Origin: Pontibacillus litoralis JSM 072002
GTDB taxonomy: Bacteria; Bacillota; Bacilli; Bacillales; BH030062
NCBI RefSeq assembly: GCF_000775615.1
Contig: NZ_AVPG01000001.1
Coordinates: forward strand, 124,001 to 188,000
DNA length: 64,000 nt
Direction of reading: 5' to 3'
Shown: positions 45,901 through 57,004 of the stretch, one piece after another
Layout of the letters: each line of letters begins with the position of its first letter
How positions within the stretch are numbered: position 1 is the first letter of the stretch
Made by a program: the position numbers and the translations under genes
The notes under the pieces: model-generated
What the model saw: only the letters and a program-made list of their open reading frames with translations
Told to the model about the DNA's origin: nothing
Database searches by the model: none

Positions 45901-46185
45901 CCCTATACAGAGAGTGACTAAAAGAAATGTCGAGAGAAAGCACGCAATTACATTTCAATCCACACTCCCTATACAGAGAGTGACCATTTCATTTTCCTCC
46001 TAATAAAAATAGAGCAGATTTCAATCCACACTCCCTATACAGAGAGTGACACGACTGTAGGGTATGGGCTTACGGGTGGATGGGATTTCAATCCACACTC
46101 CCTATACAGAGAGTGACGTTATTCTGATAAGGGTGCGAGTGTGTAGGGCGATATTTCAATCCACACTCCCTATACAGAGAGTGAC
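42918..46185 (-). CRISPR. CRISPR array, type I-C-like repeats, 49 repeats and 48 spacers
   Basis: By manual count 49 copies of a 33-bp repeat alternate with 48 spacers of 32-37 bp. On the minus strand the repeat begins GTCACTCTCT and ends GTGGATTGAAAT, the hallmark of type I-C. Its stem CACTCTCT / AGGGAGTG (one G-U) encloses loop GTAT. The repeat at 42918-42950 has two mismatches at its GAAAT end, marking the trailer; so the leader is on the right (46186 onward) and transcription runs leftward. I saw no variation among the other repeats. No cas gene occurs in the window, so crRNA processing (Cas5d in I-C) must come from elsewhere or the array is silent. Apparent small open frames within the array are repeat translations. 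Confidence 0.98.
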
Positions 46186-46293
46186 TGCGAAATATAGTGT
46201 TTTCGCATTATTAGTATACTATATTTTGTGTTTATTGGAAATACTTCATTGGATAATATACCAATAATGTACCAATTTTGCATGAAAAGAGGC
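46186..46293 (-). promoter_or_regulatory. CRISPR leader with promoter and hairpin
   Basis: An AT-rich leader of about 108 bp. On the minus strand TTCCAA (46240-46235), a 16-bp spacer and TATACT (46218-46213) form a candidate promoter with a start near 46206. Directly next to the first repeat is a perfect 7-bp inverted repeat, TGCGAAA (46186-46192) and TTTCGCA (46201-46207), so the transcript would start with a hairpin. The first-repeat-proximal leader is where integration of new spacers normally occurs. Confidence 0.7.
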
Positions 46294-46345
46294 AAAAAAA
46301 GAGTGCGAACCTCCCGAGGCTTTCATGTGAGCTTGGGGTTCGCAC
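46294..46345 (-). terminator. Terminator after rsmE, before the CRISPR leader
   Basis: Minus strand: GTGCGAACC / GGTTCGCAC stem with an imperfect inner part, then CTTTTTTTG. It shields the CRISPR leader from the upstream dnaJ-prmA-rsmE transcript running in the same direction. Confidence 0.88.
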
Positions 46346-46452
46346 CGTGTTAAAATTATAGTCATTTATGTTGAGCAGCATTGACTTGCGACAAGATCGA
46401 ATCATAACTATGTTTACGTAACATGTGAAAAGCTCTTGTTGACATTGGTATA

Positions 46453-47205
46453 TCATCTTAGTTCTTCTAATTGGTAAGAAATGGCTGCCAATATATAGGA
46501 AGAAGCTGTCTCTGTTCGTAAAATTCTAGGACCTAGCCGAACAGATGTAAACTGAGCTGCTCGTAATTGTTCTACCTCGTGCTCACTAAATCCACCTTCA
46601 GGGCCGATTACTATCATTACATGCTCTGATGATTGAATTTCTGGAACAATATCCTTTAAAGATTGAAACGATGTTGTTCTCGCTTCATCTTCATACGCGA
46701 ACAATTTCCAATCATATTGCTTACTTTTTTCAATCAATGCCGACAATTGATGCACTTGTTCAACGACAGGTATTCGATTACGGTGTGCTTGCTCACTAGC
46801 CTCTTTCGCAATTTTTTGGTAGCGGGCTAGTTTCTTCTGTGACTTTTTTTCGTCCCATTTTACAATGGAGCGCTCCGCTTCAAAAGGGATAAATTTACAA
46901 GCTCCTAATTCAGTTCCCTTTTGAACCACAAGCTCCATTTTATCCCCTTTTGGTAACCCTTGAGCAATTGTAATACATGCAGGGAGTTCTGAATTATCTT
47001 CTAACCACTCTAAAATGGTACACGTAACCTGATGATTAGTCATGTCGTTTATTTCACATAAGGCGGCATGACCATCAGGATTGCAGCAAAGTATGTGATC
47101 TTCTTCTTTCATACGCATTACTTTCGTTACATGATGCACATCATCGCCAGTTACGATGACGTGTTCATCATTCCAGCCTGATGCTGGGACAAAATAACGT
47201 TGCAT
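46453..47205 (-). CDS. rsmE: 16S rRNA (uracil(1498)-N3)-methyltransferase RsmE
   Basis: A 250-residue SPOUT-class methyltransferase that modifies U1498 of 16S rRNA. The N-terminal PUA-like part starts MQRYFVPASGW with GDDVHHVTKVMR. The SPOUT knot motifs are VQKGTELGACKFIPF near 93, VMIVIGPEGGFSEHEVE near 190 and LGPRILRTETAS near 220. It follows prmA by 31 bp and ends the heat-shock operon here. Confidence 0.95.
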   Translation of the reverse strand: MQRYFVPASGWNDEHVIVTGDDVHHVTKVMRMKEEDHILCCNPDGHAALCEINDMTNHQVTCTILEWLEDNSELPACITIAQGLPKGDKMELVVQKGTELGACKFIPFEAERSIVKWDEKKSQKKLARYQKIAKEASEQAHRNRIPVVEQVHQLSALIEKSKQYDWKLFAYEDEARTTSFQSLKDIVPEIQSSEHVMIVIGPEGGFSEHEVEQLRAAQFTSVRLGPRILRTETASSYILAAISYQLEELR

Positions 47206-47236
47206 ATTCGTTCACTGCTTTCTATTCCATTATTCT

Positions 47237-48187
47237 TTAACGATTATGGACAGGCTTTCTTGCAATAATACAAGTCCAATCATCCATTTGATTGATTTCG
47301 ACAATTTCAAAACCAGATTTCACCAACTCATCTTTCACTTCTTGTCGTTTGTTCTGGATAATACCTGATGTTATGAAATAGCCACCATCTTTTACGCAGT
47401 CATAAGCTTGATCAGTAAATCGAACAATGACTTCAGCTAATATATTAGCTACAATCATATCTGCTTGAAAATCAACGTAATCTAACAAATTATTTTGCTT
47501 TGCTAGTATTTGATTATCTACTTTATTTAATTTAGCATTGTTCGTCGCACTTTTGACCGCTATATCATCAAGGTCATACGCATGGGATTGCTTGGCCCCG
47601 AGCAAAATGGCTGCAATACTTAATACACCTGAACCCGTACCAACATCAATAATGACATCATCTTTTTGAACATACTGCTCAATCGCTTGTATGCTTAACA
47701 CCGTTGTTGGGTGCGTACCAGTCCCGAATGCCATACCTGGATCTAATTCCATAATAATTTCGTCACTTGATACACGCTCATACTCTTCCCACGTAGGTAT
47801 AATCGTGAATTTTTCGGAGATTTTTACTGGTTTGTAATATTTCTTCCAAGATGTTGCCCAATCTTCTTCATTCAATTCACTTATCGTAATGTTGTTATGA
47901 CCTAAGTCAATTTCATAGACGAGCAACTGGTTAATAGCGCTTTTGATTGCTTCAACGGTTTCACCTAGAAAACTGTTAACAGGAAGGTATGCTTTCACAT
48001 ACACACCTTCCTCTGGATAGTCTTCAGGATTAAGTTCGTATATTTCTCCCATATAGGTTTCCCGTTCTTTGGATAGCTCTTGAACATCCTCAATTACAAC
48101 ACCGCTAGCACCTGCTTCATGTAAAATGTTCGAAATAGGCTCAATGGCTTCATTAGTTGTATGGATACATAGTTCAGACCATTTCAT
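47237..48187 (-). CDS. prmA: Ribosomal protein L11 methyltransferase PrmA
   Basis: A 316-residue SAM-dependent enzyme that trimethylates L11. Motifs: DPGMAFGTGTHPTT near 169, VIDVGTGSGVLSIAAILLGA near 196 (SAM site) and ANILAEVIVRF near 255. I prefer ATG at 48187, giving MKWSELCIHTT, the family N-terminus, with GAGTGA 7 nt upstream; a GTG at 48202 is the alternative. It lies just after dnaJ. Confidence 0.93.
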   Translation of the reverse strand: MKWSELCIHTTNEAIEPISNILHEAGASGVVIEDVQELSKERETYMGEIYELNPEDYPEEGVYVKAYLPVNSFLGETVEAIKSAINQLLVYEIDLGHNNITISELNEEDWATSWKKYYKPVKISEKFTIIPTWEEYERVSSDEIIMELDPGMAFGTGTHPTTVLSIQAIEQYVQKDDVIIDVGTGSGVLSIAAILLGAKQSHAYDLDDIAVKSATNNAKLNKVDNQILAKQNNLLDYVDFQADMIVANILAEVIVRFTDQAYDCVKDGGYFITSGIIQNKRQEVKDELVKSGFEIVEINQMDDWTCIIARKPVHNR

Positions 48188-48217
48188 TGGGAATTCACTC
48201 ACTTTACTCTGAATTTG

Positions 48218-49348
48218 TTATTCTCCTTTAAATGCACGTTTCACACGTTGAAAAATATTGTCGTGTTGTTCTTCTGTTGCTTCATTTCCACTAATATCAT
48301 GGAATTCACGTAACAATTCTTTTTGACGTTCTGTTAAATTAGTCGGTGTCACTACACGCATTTGCACGTGTTGATCACCATGCCCGCGGCCACGTACATC
48401 AGGAGCACCTTTATCCTTCAAACGGAATCGTTTCCCATTTTGTGTTCCTGCTGGGACTTTCAACTTCACTTTCCCATGCACAGTAGGTACTTCAATCTCA
48501 TCCCCTAATGCTGCTTGTGCAAATGTTAACGGCATCTCACAGAAGATATTGTCTCCTTCACGTTGGAAAAATTCATGTGGACGAATTTGTACTACAACGA
48601 ATAAATCTCCTGCTGGACCGCCATTCTCACCAGGCTCTCCTTGGCCAGATACGCGGATTTGTTGGCCTTCGTTAATGCCTGCTGGGATATTAATGTGAAT
48701 GGTTTTACGTGTTGTCACTTTTCCATTTCCGCCACACGTATTACACTTGTCTTTCACTTCTTTACCAGTTCCTTGGCAATAATGGCACACACGCTTGTTC
48801 ACAACGCGGCCAAATGGTGTGTTTTGTTCCTGGTTCATTTGTCCGGCACCATTACAGTGTGAACATGTTACTGGTTTCGTTCCAGGTTTCGCCCCAGAAC
48901 CTTGACAAGTGTCACACGTTTCTTCTTTCGGGATTTGAATATCAGTTTCTTTCCCGAAAATGGCCTCTTCAAATTGCAGCGTCATCGTATATTGAAGATC
49001 TGCGCCTTTTCTTGGTGCGTTCGGATCTCGACGACGTCCGCCGCCACCGAAAAACATATCAAAGATGTCACCAAAACCGCCAAAGTCTTCGCCACCGCCA
49101 AAGCCACCAAAGCCTTGACCGCCACCATTCATACCAGCATGACCAAATTGATCATATTGGGAACGTTTCTGCTCATCCCCTAATACTTCCCAAGCTTCTT
49201 TCGCTTCTTTAAACTTATTTTCTGCGTCTTCTTCTTTACTTACATCTGGATGATATTTTTTAGCAAGCTTACGGTATGCTTTTTTTATTTCATCCTTAGA
49301 TGCATCTTTTGAGACACCTAGTACGTCATAGTAGTCTCGTTTACTCAC
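48218..49348 (-). CDS. dnaJ: Chaperone DnaJ (Hsp40)
   Basis: A 376-residue type I J-protein and DnaK cochaperone. The J domain carries HPD (KKYHPDVSK, near 33). A Gly/Phe region follows at about 72-105. The zinc domain near 145-205 has four CxxCxGxG motifs ([32 protein letters not shown]). The C-terminal substrate-binding part is complete. The start is GTG at 49348. A hairpin between dnaK and dnaJ may reduce its expression relative to dnaK. Confidence 0.97.
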   Translation of the reverse strand: MSKRDYYDVLGVSKDASKDEIKKAYRKLAKKYHPDVSKEEDAENKFKEAKEAWEVLGDEQKRSQYDQFGHAGMNGGGQGFGGFGGGEDFGGFGDIFDMFFGGGGRRRDPNAPRKGADLQYTMTLQFEEAIFGKETDIQIPKEETCDTCQGSGAKPGTKPVTCSHCNGAGQMNQEQNTPFGRVVNKRVCHYCQGTGKEVKDKCNTCGGNGKVTTRKTIHINIPAGINEGQQIRVSGQGEPGENGGPAGDLFVVVQIRPHEFFQREGDNIFCEMPLTFAQAALGDEIEVPTVHGKVKLKVPAGTQNGKRFRLKDKGAPDVRGRGHGDQHVQMRVVTPTNLTERQKELLREFHDISGNEATEEQHDNIFQRVKRAFKGE

Positions 49349-49498
49349 TGACGATCACTCTCCCGACTCTATCTACATAAAATTCATCATAACATTGATT
49401 CACCACGTACACAAAAGGTTCCTTCATTTTTCTCCATCTATTACACCTGAAGTATAACGTTCTATTGCTCGTGCATACCTATTTTCGCCTTCACGTGT

Positions 49499-49535
49499 AA
49501 AAAAGTCAAAGCCAAGAATATCCTGACTTTGACTT
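49499..49535 (-). terminator. Hairpin between dnaK and dnaJ
   Basis: Minus strand: AAAGTCAAAG.C / G.CTTTGACTTT stem (one mismatch) followed by TTTTTT. It looks like an intrinsic terminator, probably partial, giving more dnaK than dnaJ message. Confidence 0.75.
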
Positions 49536-49557
49536 TGCCTTTGAATCGTATAAACCC

Positions 49558-51396
<1,839 letters not shown>

Positions 51397-51426
51397 TTAA
51401 CGCGTTATGTAGTACTATGCTACGTT

Positions 51427-51975
51427 TTATTGATTTACTTTTACCATTGATGGACGGATAACACGATCTTTCAACTTGTACCCTTTTTGCAATTCTTCTA
51501 CAACTACATTTGATTCATAATTTTCATCTTCTACTTGCATCACAGCTTGATGATATTGCGGATCAAACAGCTCTCCTTTTGCCGCAATCACTTCTACTCC
51601 TTGCTTTTCTAAGGCATCCGTGATTTGACGATACACCATGTTCATACCTTCTACAAATTTCTGAGCTGCTTCATCTTGAACGTCCATTTGTAAGGCACGT
51701 TCAAAGTTATCTAGCGCGGGAATTAATTCTTCCGCTAAGTCTTGCGCTTTATATTTTAAATCGTTTGCTCGCTCTACTTTCGTGCGACGACGGAAGTTAT
51801 CATAATCGGCTTGTAACCGTAGAAGACGCTCATACATTTCATCCTTTTCTTGCTGTAACTGTTCTACTTCACTAGTAGCTGTCTCTTCTGTTTCTTCTAC
51901 TTCCTCCACTAATTCTTGTTCAGGATGCTCTATTGTTTCTTCTTGTTCTGTTTGTAGCTTCTCTTCACTCATCAT
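51427..51975 (-). CDS. grpE: Nucleotide exchange factor GrpE
   Basis: A 182-residue protein. It has a long acidic N-terminus (about 1-45, Glu-rich), then a coiled coil and the C-terminal domain with [20 protein letters not shown] near 70, [12 protein letters not shown] near 93 and VRPSMV-like IRPSMVKV at the end. It releases ADP from DnaK. ATG at 51975 is preferred: AGGAGG lies 8 nt upstream; the next codon is also ATG. Confidence 0.95.
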   Translation of the reverse strand: MMSEEKLQTEQEETIEHPEQELVEEVEETEETATSEVEQLQQEKDEMYERLLRLQADYDNFRRRTKVERANDLKYKAQDLAEELIPALDNFERALQMDVQDEAAQKFVEGMNMVYRQITDALEKQGVEVIAAKGELFDPQYHQAVMQVEDENYESNVVVEELQKGYKLKDRVIRPSMVKVNQ

Positions 51976-52139
51976 AGTCACCTCCTCCTTGACAATCATC
52001 TATTATTGACCATTTAAGAATATATCAGAAATTCACTCTAAACTAAACCTTAAAACGTTAGAAAATAGGGTTCAGCTTTATAAATTTGTTCAGGACGGCA
52101 CAAAAGAAGGAGATAAATCCTCCCCCTTAAGTAACTTTA

Positions 52140-53186
52140 TTATTGTTTCCCATCAGGTCCACTGTAATACCACGATTGAAACGTTTGTGACATTCGGTTA
52201 GACAACAAATTGAGTAGAGAAATAACTTTAGAATATTCCATTCTGGTCGGACCTAATAAAGCAATCGTTCCCATTTGATCATCACCAAGCGAATACGAAG
52301 CAGTTATAAGGCTACAATTTTGCATTGCGGAAACCTCATTTTCATGACCGATGGATATTTTTATATCTTCGGTATCGTTTCGAAGGAGATGTGCTATTTC
52401 AACTTCTTCTTCAATCATAGAATATAATGCCCGCACTTTATCAATATCCTTAAATTCCGGCTGCATTAAAATGTTCGTCTTCCCACCAACGTATAACTTA
52501 GATGATTGTTCTTCAAACAAGGCAGCTTGTAAATATTGATAAGCTTTATCATATTCAATTGTGTGCTTACGCAACAGTTCTAATATTTCTGTCCTGAGTT
52601 TACGATGCAAGTCAATAATAGCAACACCATACAGTTTCTCATTAAGAATGTTTACCATCTTCTCTAAATCTACCGGCTGAATCACAACAGGTATAGTAAA
52701 CGAGCGATGTTCCACATGCCCTGTATTCGTAACTAATATAGCTACTGCTGTGTAATTAGATAAAGGGATAATTTGTAATTGCTTTAATTTCGTTTCATAC
52801 ACTTCTGGTCCTAAAATAATGGAAGTGTAATTCGTTAAATCGGATAATATGCGAGCGGATTGCTGTACTACCCGCTCAAATTCAAGCATTTGATACGTAA
52901 ATGCATCTTGAATAAAGGTAATGTCTGCCTTTGATAAATCAAAAGGTGACATTAAATGATCCACATAAAACCGATACCCTTTCTCAGATGGAACACGCCC
53001 TGATGAAGAGTGCGTTTTCTCCAGATATCCAAGCTCCTCTAAGTCGGCCATTTCATTACGAATAGTGGCAGAACTATAAGTGATGGAATCTTTCTTAGCA
53101 ATAGCTCGAGAACCTACTGGTTGTGCTGACTCGATGAAATCATCAATTATCACTTGCAATATAAGTAATTGTCTTTCTGTTAACAT
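52140..53186 (-). CDS. hrcA: Heat-inducible repressor HrcA
   Basis: A 348-residue repressor of the CIRCE regulon, whose folding depends on GroE. A winged helix at the N-terminus (MLTERQLLILQVIIDDFIES, GSRAIAKKDSITYSSATIRN) is followed by the GAF-like dimerisation and effector domain. ATG at 53186 has RBS GAGGTGA; an upstream in-frame GTG lies inside the CIRCE and is unlikely. As first gene of the operon it controls itself, grpE, dnaK and dnaJ. Confidence 0.97.
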   Translation of the reverse strand: MLTERQLLILQVIIDDFIESAQPVGSRAIAKKDSITYSSATIRNEMADLEELGYLEKTHSSSGRVPSEKGYRFYVDHLMSPFDLSKADITFIQDAFTYQMLEFERVVQQSARILSDLTNYTSIILGPEVYETKLKQLQIIPLSNYTAVAILVTNTGHVEHRSFTIPVVIQPVDLEKMVNILNEKLYGVAIIDLHRKLRTEILELLRKHTIEYDKAYQYLQAALFEEQSSKLYVGGKTNILMQPEFKDIDKVRALYSMIEEEVEIAHLLRNDTEDIKISIGHENEVSAMQNCSLITASYSLGDDQMGTIALLGPTRMEYSKVISLLNLLSNRMSQTFQSWYYSGPDGKQ

Positions 53187-53200
53187 GATGATCACCTCTG

Positions 53201-53227
53201 TTAGCACTCGATTCCCTTGAGTGCTAA
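53201..53227. promoter_or_regulatory. CIRCE operator
   Basis: Perfect consensus TTAGCACTC, 9-bp spacer, GAGTGCTAA, between the hrcA promoter and its start codon. It binds HrcA. Confidence 0.98.
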
Positions 53228-53237
53228 ATCTAATAAT

Positions 53238-53266
53238 AAGTTATCAAATGACTCATCCATTGTCAA
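53238..53266 (-). promoter_or_regulatory. Sigma-A promoter of the hrcA operon
   Basis: Minus strand TTGACA, 17-bp spacer, TAACTT; CIRCE starts about 10 bp after the -10, where HrcA can block initiation. Confidence 0.82.
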
Positions 53267-53299
53267 CAAATTTACCGCATCAAGTAGGAAGATTTTCAT

Positions 53300-54445
53300 C
53301 TATTCTTCTATGCTTTCTAGTAGAAACTCTTGGAACACACTATTAGCGAATAATCGACCATTAGACGTCACACGAACGTAGTCTCCTTCTTCTTCCATCC
53401 ATCCTTTTTCCTGTAAATAAGTCAATGGTTGCTCATATAATGTTTCGATTGGTCGCCCAAACCGATTAAAGAACTGACTTTTAGATACGCCTTCTTTCTT
53501 GCGTAATCCTAAAAACATTTGCTCTTCTATTTGTGCTTGTAATGTCACTTCTTCTTTATGCAAAATCGGCATGCCCGTTTCCTTGGCTTGCTCAATATAT
53601 CGAGGTAAGGGGCGAATGTTTACGGTTCTATAACCCGGTACATACCCATGCGAACCAGCTCCGAAACCGTAATAGTATTCATTATTCCAATACGTTAAAT
53701 TATGCTTACTTTCAAAGCCTGGTCTTGCAAAATTACTAATTTCATATTGAACATTCCCATTTCCCTCCATCTTATGAACGAGCATGTCGTACATATCCGC
53801 TTCTAGCTCTTCTACCGGCTTGTGTAATTTCCCCTTTTGGTATCGCTGATAAAAAACAGTCTTCGGCTCAATCTGCAAACAATACGTCGAATAATGAGGT
53901 AAATCTAATTGAATCGCTTCGTCCAATGTGTGCTGAAAATGCTCTAAGGTTTGATCTGGTAATCCATAAATTAAATCAATCGAAACGTTGTCAAATTGAT
54001 GTTTCTCGAACAAGCGTAAATTATCATAAACATCTTGTACCCGGTGAAGACGACCTATTTTCTTAAGCATTTGATCATCAAACACTTGCACGCCAAAAGA
54101 AATTCGATTAACTCCATAGCGCTTTAAAAGCGTCAACTTCTGTTCGTCAAATTCACCAGGATTCGCTTCAAACGTATATTCTTCACAGTTGTTCACATCA
54201 AATGCAGAAGCAATTGTTTGCAGCAGCTTTTCTAATTGATGATAGTTTAAAGCGGTAGGTGTTCCCCCACCAACGAAAATTGTTCTCATATACGTTTGCT
54301 TTTTCCCAACAGCCGTCTCGATTTCTTTATCTAACGCTTCTAAATATTGATTCGCTAAATCTTCGTTATAAAAAAACTTCGTAAAATCACAGTAGTGACA
54401 AATTTGTTGGCAAAATGGGATATGAATATATGCGGAAGTTATCAT
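53300..54445 (-). CDS. hemW: HemW-like radical SAM haem chaperone (formerly HemN-like)
   Basis: A 381-residue radical SAM protein. The cluster motif is HIPFCQQICHYCDFTKF near residue 8 (C-x3-C-x2-C). Other motifs: FVGGGTPTALN near 59, EANPGEFD near 98, RISFGVQVFD near 116 and SIDLIYGLPDQT near 153. A C-terminal HemN-type domain follows. The absence of an N-terminal extension separates HemW from true coproporphyrinogen dehydrogenase HemN. It lies between lepA and hrcA as in B. subtilis. Confidence 0.93.
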   Translation of the reverse strand: MITSAYIHIPFCQQICHYCDFTKFFYNEDLANQYLEALDKEIETAVGKKQTYMRTIFVGGGTPTALNYHQLEKLLQTIASAFDVNNCEEYTFEANPGEFDEQKLTLLKRYGVNRISFGVQVFDDQMLKKIGRLHRVQDVYDNLRLFEKHQFDNVSIDLIYGLPDQTLEHFQHTLDEAIQLDLPHYSTYCLQIEPKTVFYQRYQKGKLHKPVEELEADMYDMLVHKMEGNGNVQYEISNFARPGFESKHNLTYWNNEYYYGFGAGSHGYVPGYRTVNIRPLPRYIEQAKETGMPILHKEEVTLQAQIEEQMFLGLRKKEGVSKSQFFNRFGRPIETLYEQPLTYLQEKGWMEEEGDYVRVTSNGRLFANSVFQEFLLESIEE

Positions 54446-54474
54446 GTTCGTCTCACATTCCTTTAATAAATTGT

Positions 54475-54503
54475 AAAAAACCGCAAGAAATATCTCCCTG
54501 CGG
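54475..54503 (-). terminator. Terminator between lepA and hemW
   Basis: Minus strand: CCGCA / TGCGG with inner pairing GAGATATTTC, followed by TTTTTT, just after the lepA stop. Confidence 0.8.
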
Positions 54504-54514
54504 CTTGTGGCACT

Positions 54515-56341
54515 TTAATCGTTATCCGTATCCATTTCTAACACGGCCATAAAGGCTTCTTGTGGAACTTCTACAGAACCGACCATCTTCATTCGTTTCT
54601 TACCTTCTTTTTGTTTTTCGAGCAATTTACGCTTACGGCTTATATCTCCACCATAACATTTCGATAAAACGTTTTTACGCATCGCTTTAATCGTTGTTCT
54701 AGCGACGATTTTATTACCAATAGCAGCTTGCACAGGTACTTCGAATTGCTGACGTGGTATTAAGTCTTTCAATTTATTCGCAATTGCTTTTCCACGTTCA
54801 AAGGCAAAATCACGATGAACGATAATAGATAGCGCATCAATCTTATCATTATTTAGTAGAATATCCATCTTCACTAATTTAGATGCTTGATAACCGACAA
54901 GATCATAATCGAAGGAAGCGTATCCTTTCGTCTGTGACTTTAACTGGTCAAAGAAATCATACACGATTTCAGATAATGGAATTTCATAAATCACATTCAC
55001 ACGATTATCATCCATATACTCCATATCTTGAAAGATGCCGCGTTTGCGCTGACATAATTCCATCACTGTTCCAACATAATCGTTTGGTACCATAATTTTA
55101 GCACTTACAAAAGGCTCACGTACTTCCTTAATGGATTGAGCGTCAGGCATTAAGGATGGATTATCTACTCTCACTTCTGTGCCATCCGTCATTTCCACTT
55201 CATATATAACGCTAGGAGCAGTCGTTATTAACTGAATGTTGAATTCACGTTCGATGCGTTCTTGAATGATTTCCATATGAAGCAAGCCTAGGAACCCACA
55301 ACGGAAGCCAAAACCTAGCGCTTGAGATGTTTCTGCTTCAAATTGTAAGGAAGAATCATTTAGTTCTAAACGCTCTAACGCTTCTCTTAAATCGTTATAA
55401 TTACTAGCATCTACTGGGAAAAGGCCACAGAATACCATTGGATTTAGTTTCTTATATCCTGGTAAAGGCTCAGCAGCAGGTGTATCAGCATTCGTAATCG
55501 TATCCCCGACCCTAGAATCACCGACATTTTTAATTGATGCGGTTAAATACCCTACGTCGCCAACGGTTAATTGTTTTAAAGGCGTTGGTTTAGGGTTAAA
55601 CACACCTACTTCATTTACTTCAAATTCTTTCTCCGTCTGCATCATGCGGATACGGTCGCCTACTTTAACAGTTCCTTCTTTCACACTAACCGAAGCTACT
55701 ACACCACGGTACGGGTCATATAAAGAGTCGAAAATGAGCGCCTTAAGTGGTTCTTCTTTATTACCTACTGGAGCAGGAATTCGTTCAGCAATTGCTTCTA
55801 GTATGTCTTCAATTCCAATACCCGCTTTAGCAGATGCTAATATGACTTCTTCTTTCGTTACTCCTAGTAAATCTTCTAACTCTTTCGTCACACGTTCTGG
55901 ATCTGCCGCTGGTAAATCAACTTTGTTAATAACCGGGATTATTTCCAAATCGTTATCAAGCGCTAAGTATAAATTGGCTAACGTCTGTGCTTCAATACCT
56001 TGAGCAGCATCAACGACTAGTATAACACCTTCACAAGCCGCTAAACTTCGGGATACTTCATACGTGAAATCGACGTGTCCTGGTGTATCAATAAGGTGAA
56101 ACAGATAATTTTCACCCGATTTTGGTGATTCATAACGCAGCTGCACTGCATTTAATTTAATGGTAATACCACGCTCACGCTCTAAGTCCATCGCATCAAG
56201 AAATTGTTCTTTCATTTCTCGTTGCGTAAGTGCCTTCGTTTTCTCTAGAATTCGATCGGCTAAGGTGGATTTTCCGTGATCTATATGTGCAATAATTGAA
56301 AAATTACGCACGTTCTCTTGTTTCATCATGTCGCTTGTCAC
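54515..56341 (-). CDS. lepA: Elongation factor 4 (LepA)
   Basis: A 608-residue translational GTPase that back-translocates or helps assemble ribosomes. G motifs: [35 protein letters not shown]. Its domains II, III, V and the LepA-specific C-terminal domain ([20 protein letters not shown] near 573) are complete. GTG at 56341 is chosen: AGGAGTG lies 6 nt upstream. An in-frame ATG ten codons earlier has no RBS. Confidence 0.96.
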   Translation of the reverse strand: MTSDMMKQENVRNFSIIAHIDHGKSTLADRILEKTKALTQREMKEQFLDAMDLERERGITIKLNAVQLRYESPKSGENYLFHLIDTPGHVDFTYEVSRSLAACEGVILVVDAAQGIEAQTLANLYLALDNDLEIIPVINKVDLPAADPERVTKELEDLLGVTKEEVILASAKAGIGIEDILEAIAERIPAPVGNKEEPLKALIFDSLYDPYRGVVASVSVKEGTVKVGDRIRMMQTEKEFEVNEVGVFNPKPTPLKQLTVGDVGYLTASIKNVGDSRVGDTITNADTPAAEPLPGYKKLNPMVFCGLFPVDASNYNDLREALERLELNDSSLQFEAETSQALGFGFRCGFLGLLHMEIIQERIEREFNIQLITTAPSVIYEVEMTDGTEVRVDNPSLMPDAQSIKEVREPFVSAKIMVPNDYVGTVMELCQRKRGIFQDMEYMDDNRVNVIYEIPLSEIVYDFFDQLKSQTKGYASFDYDLVGYQASKLVKMDILLNNDKIDALSIIVHRDFAFERGKAIANKLKDLIPRQQFEVPVQAAIGNKIVARTTIKAMRKNVLSKCYGGDISRKRKLLEKQKEGKKRMKMVGSVEVPQEAFMAVLEMDTDND

Positions 56342-56498
56342 ATTTATCACTCCTACTTTGATTCCCGACATTCACTAGCATTGATTATAGCAATGTCAAA
56401 GCGATTGTTCAACGAAAACTAATACCTCTATCGTTGATGAAGCGATTAGTCGTTCAATAATAACTACTCCCTTAAGCCACACTTCAATACGTTTCAAT

Positions 56499-56550
56499 AA
56501 AAAGAAGCGGTTTACAAAAATCTATACGCTAGACTTTCGCGACCGCCTCT
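56499..56550 (-). terminator. Terminator after the yqxA-like gene
   Basis: Minus strand: AGAGGCGGT / ACCGCTTCT stem (one G-U), long loop, then TTTTTATTG. Confidence 0.7.
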
Positions 56551-56557
56551 ACATGCG

Positions 56558-56911
56558 TTATGCATAAAACACTTGCACGAGTTGATATACGAGATAAATG
56601 AAGGAATTGTACAACCACTGAACGAACCTTTCTAATCCGAATGCAAGCTTTAAAATTCCGTGCGACGTTTGCATTTCTTCATACGTTTCTTGTCTTTCTT
56701 CTACAGACACTTGCTCATACGGTTCACCAAGTACTTCCACTTCATATTCAGATGGTTGTGCTGACTCCTTCGTTTGAATCGCTTCGTGAAAGGACTGATT
56801 GGAAAAGCCCCTCATCTCTATCATGCTTAAACTCGCTTGATTCATCCCTAAGAGGACACCACTAAAAAAGAGAATGACTAATAGCGATATCGTCGTCAAA
56901 AAACGTAGCAT
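56558..56911 (-). CDS. yqxA: YqxA-like small membrane protein (DUF3679)
   Basis: A 117-residue protein with an N-terminal transmembrane helix (about 5-25), an extracytoplasmic Glu/Gln-rich middle and a second hydrophobic segment near the C-terminus (LYNSFIYLVYQLVQVFY). It matches DUF3679 in size and layout, and its position next to lepA is that of B. subtilis yqxA. Function is unknown. spoIIP, which lies between yqxA and gpr in B. subtilis, is absent here: only 93 bp separate this gene from gpr. Confidence 0.8.
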   Translation of the reverse strand: MLRFLTTISLLVILFFSGVLLGMNQASLSMIEMRGFSNQSFHEAIQTKESAQPSEYEVEVLGEPYEQVSVEERQETYEEMQTSHGILKLAFGLERFVQWLYNSFIYLVYQLVQVFYA

Positions 56912-57004
56912 GACCCCGTTCCTCCTCCAGCTTACTATCTTATCTGTTCTCTACTCTAGTAAATCGTATGCATCTTATAGATATACTAGAACCCGCCTTT
57001 TCTC

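Noticed and set aside
43040-46267. Several open frames across the CRISPR region with repeated peptides such as SIHTPYTESD and QSTLPIQRVT
   Set aside because: These are translations of the 33-bp CRISPR repeat in different frames, not genes.
46232-46456. Minus-strand open frame of 74 codons between rsmE and the CRISPR array
   Set aside because: It covers the rsmE terminator and most of the leader, has no good RBS and no recognisable protein features.
48709-49212. Long plus-strand open frame of 167 codons inside dnaJ
   Set aside because: Antisense to the Gly-rich and Cys-rich region of dnaJ; biased codon composition of the real gene creates it.
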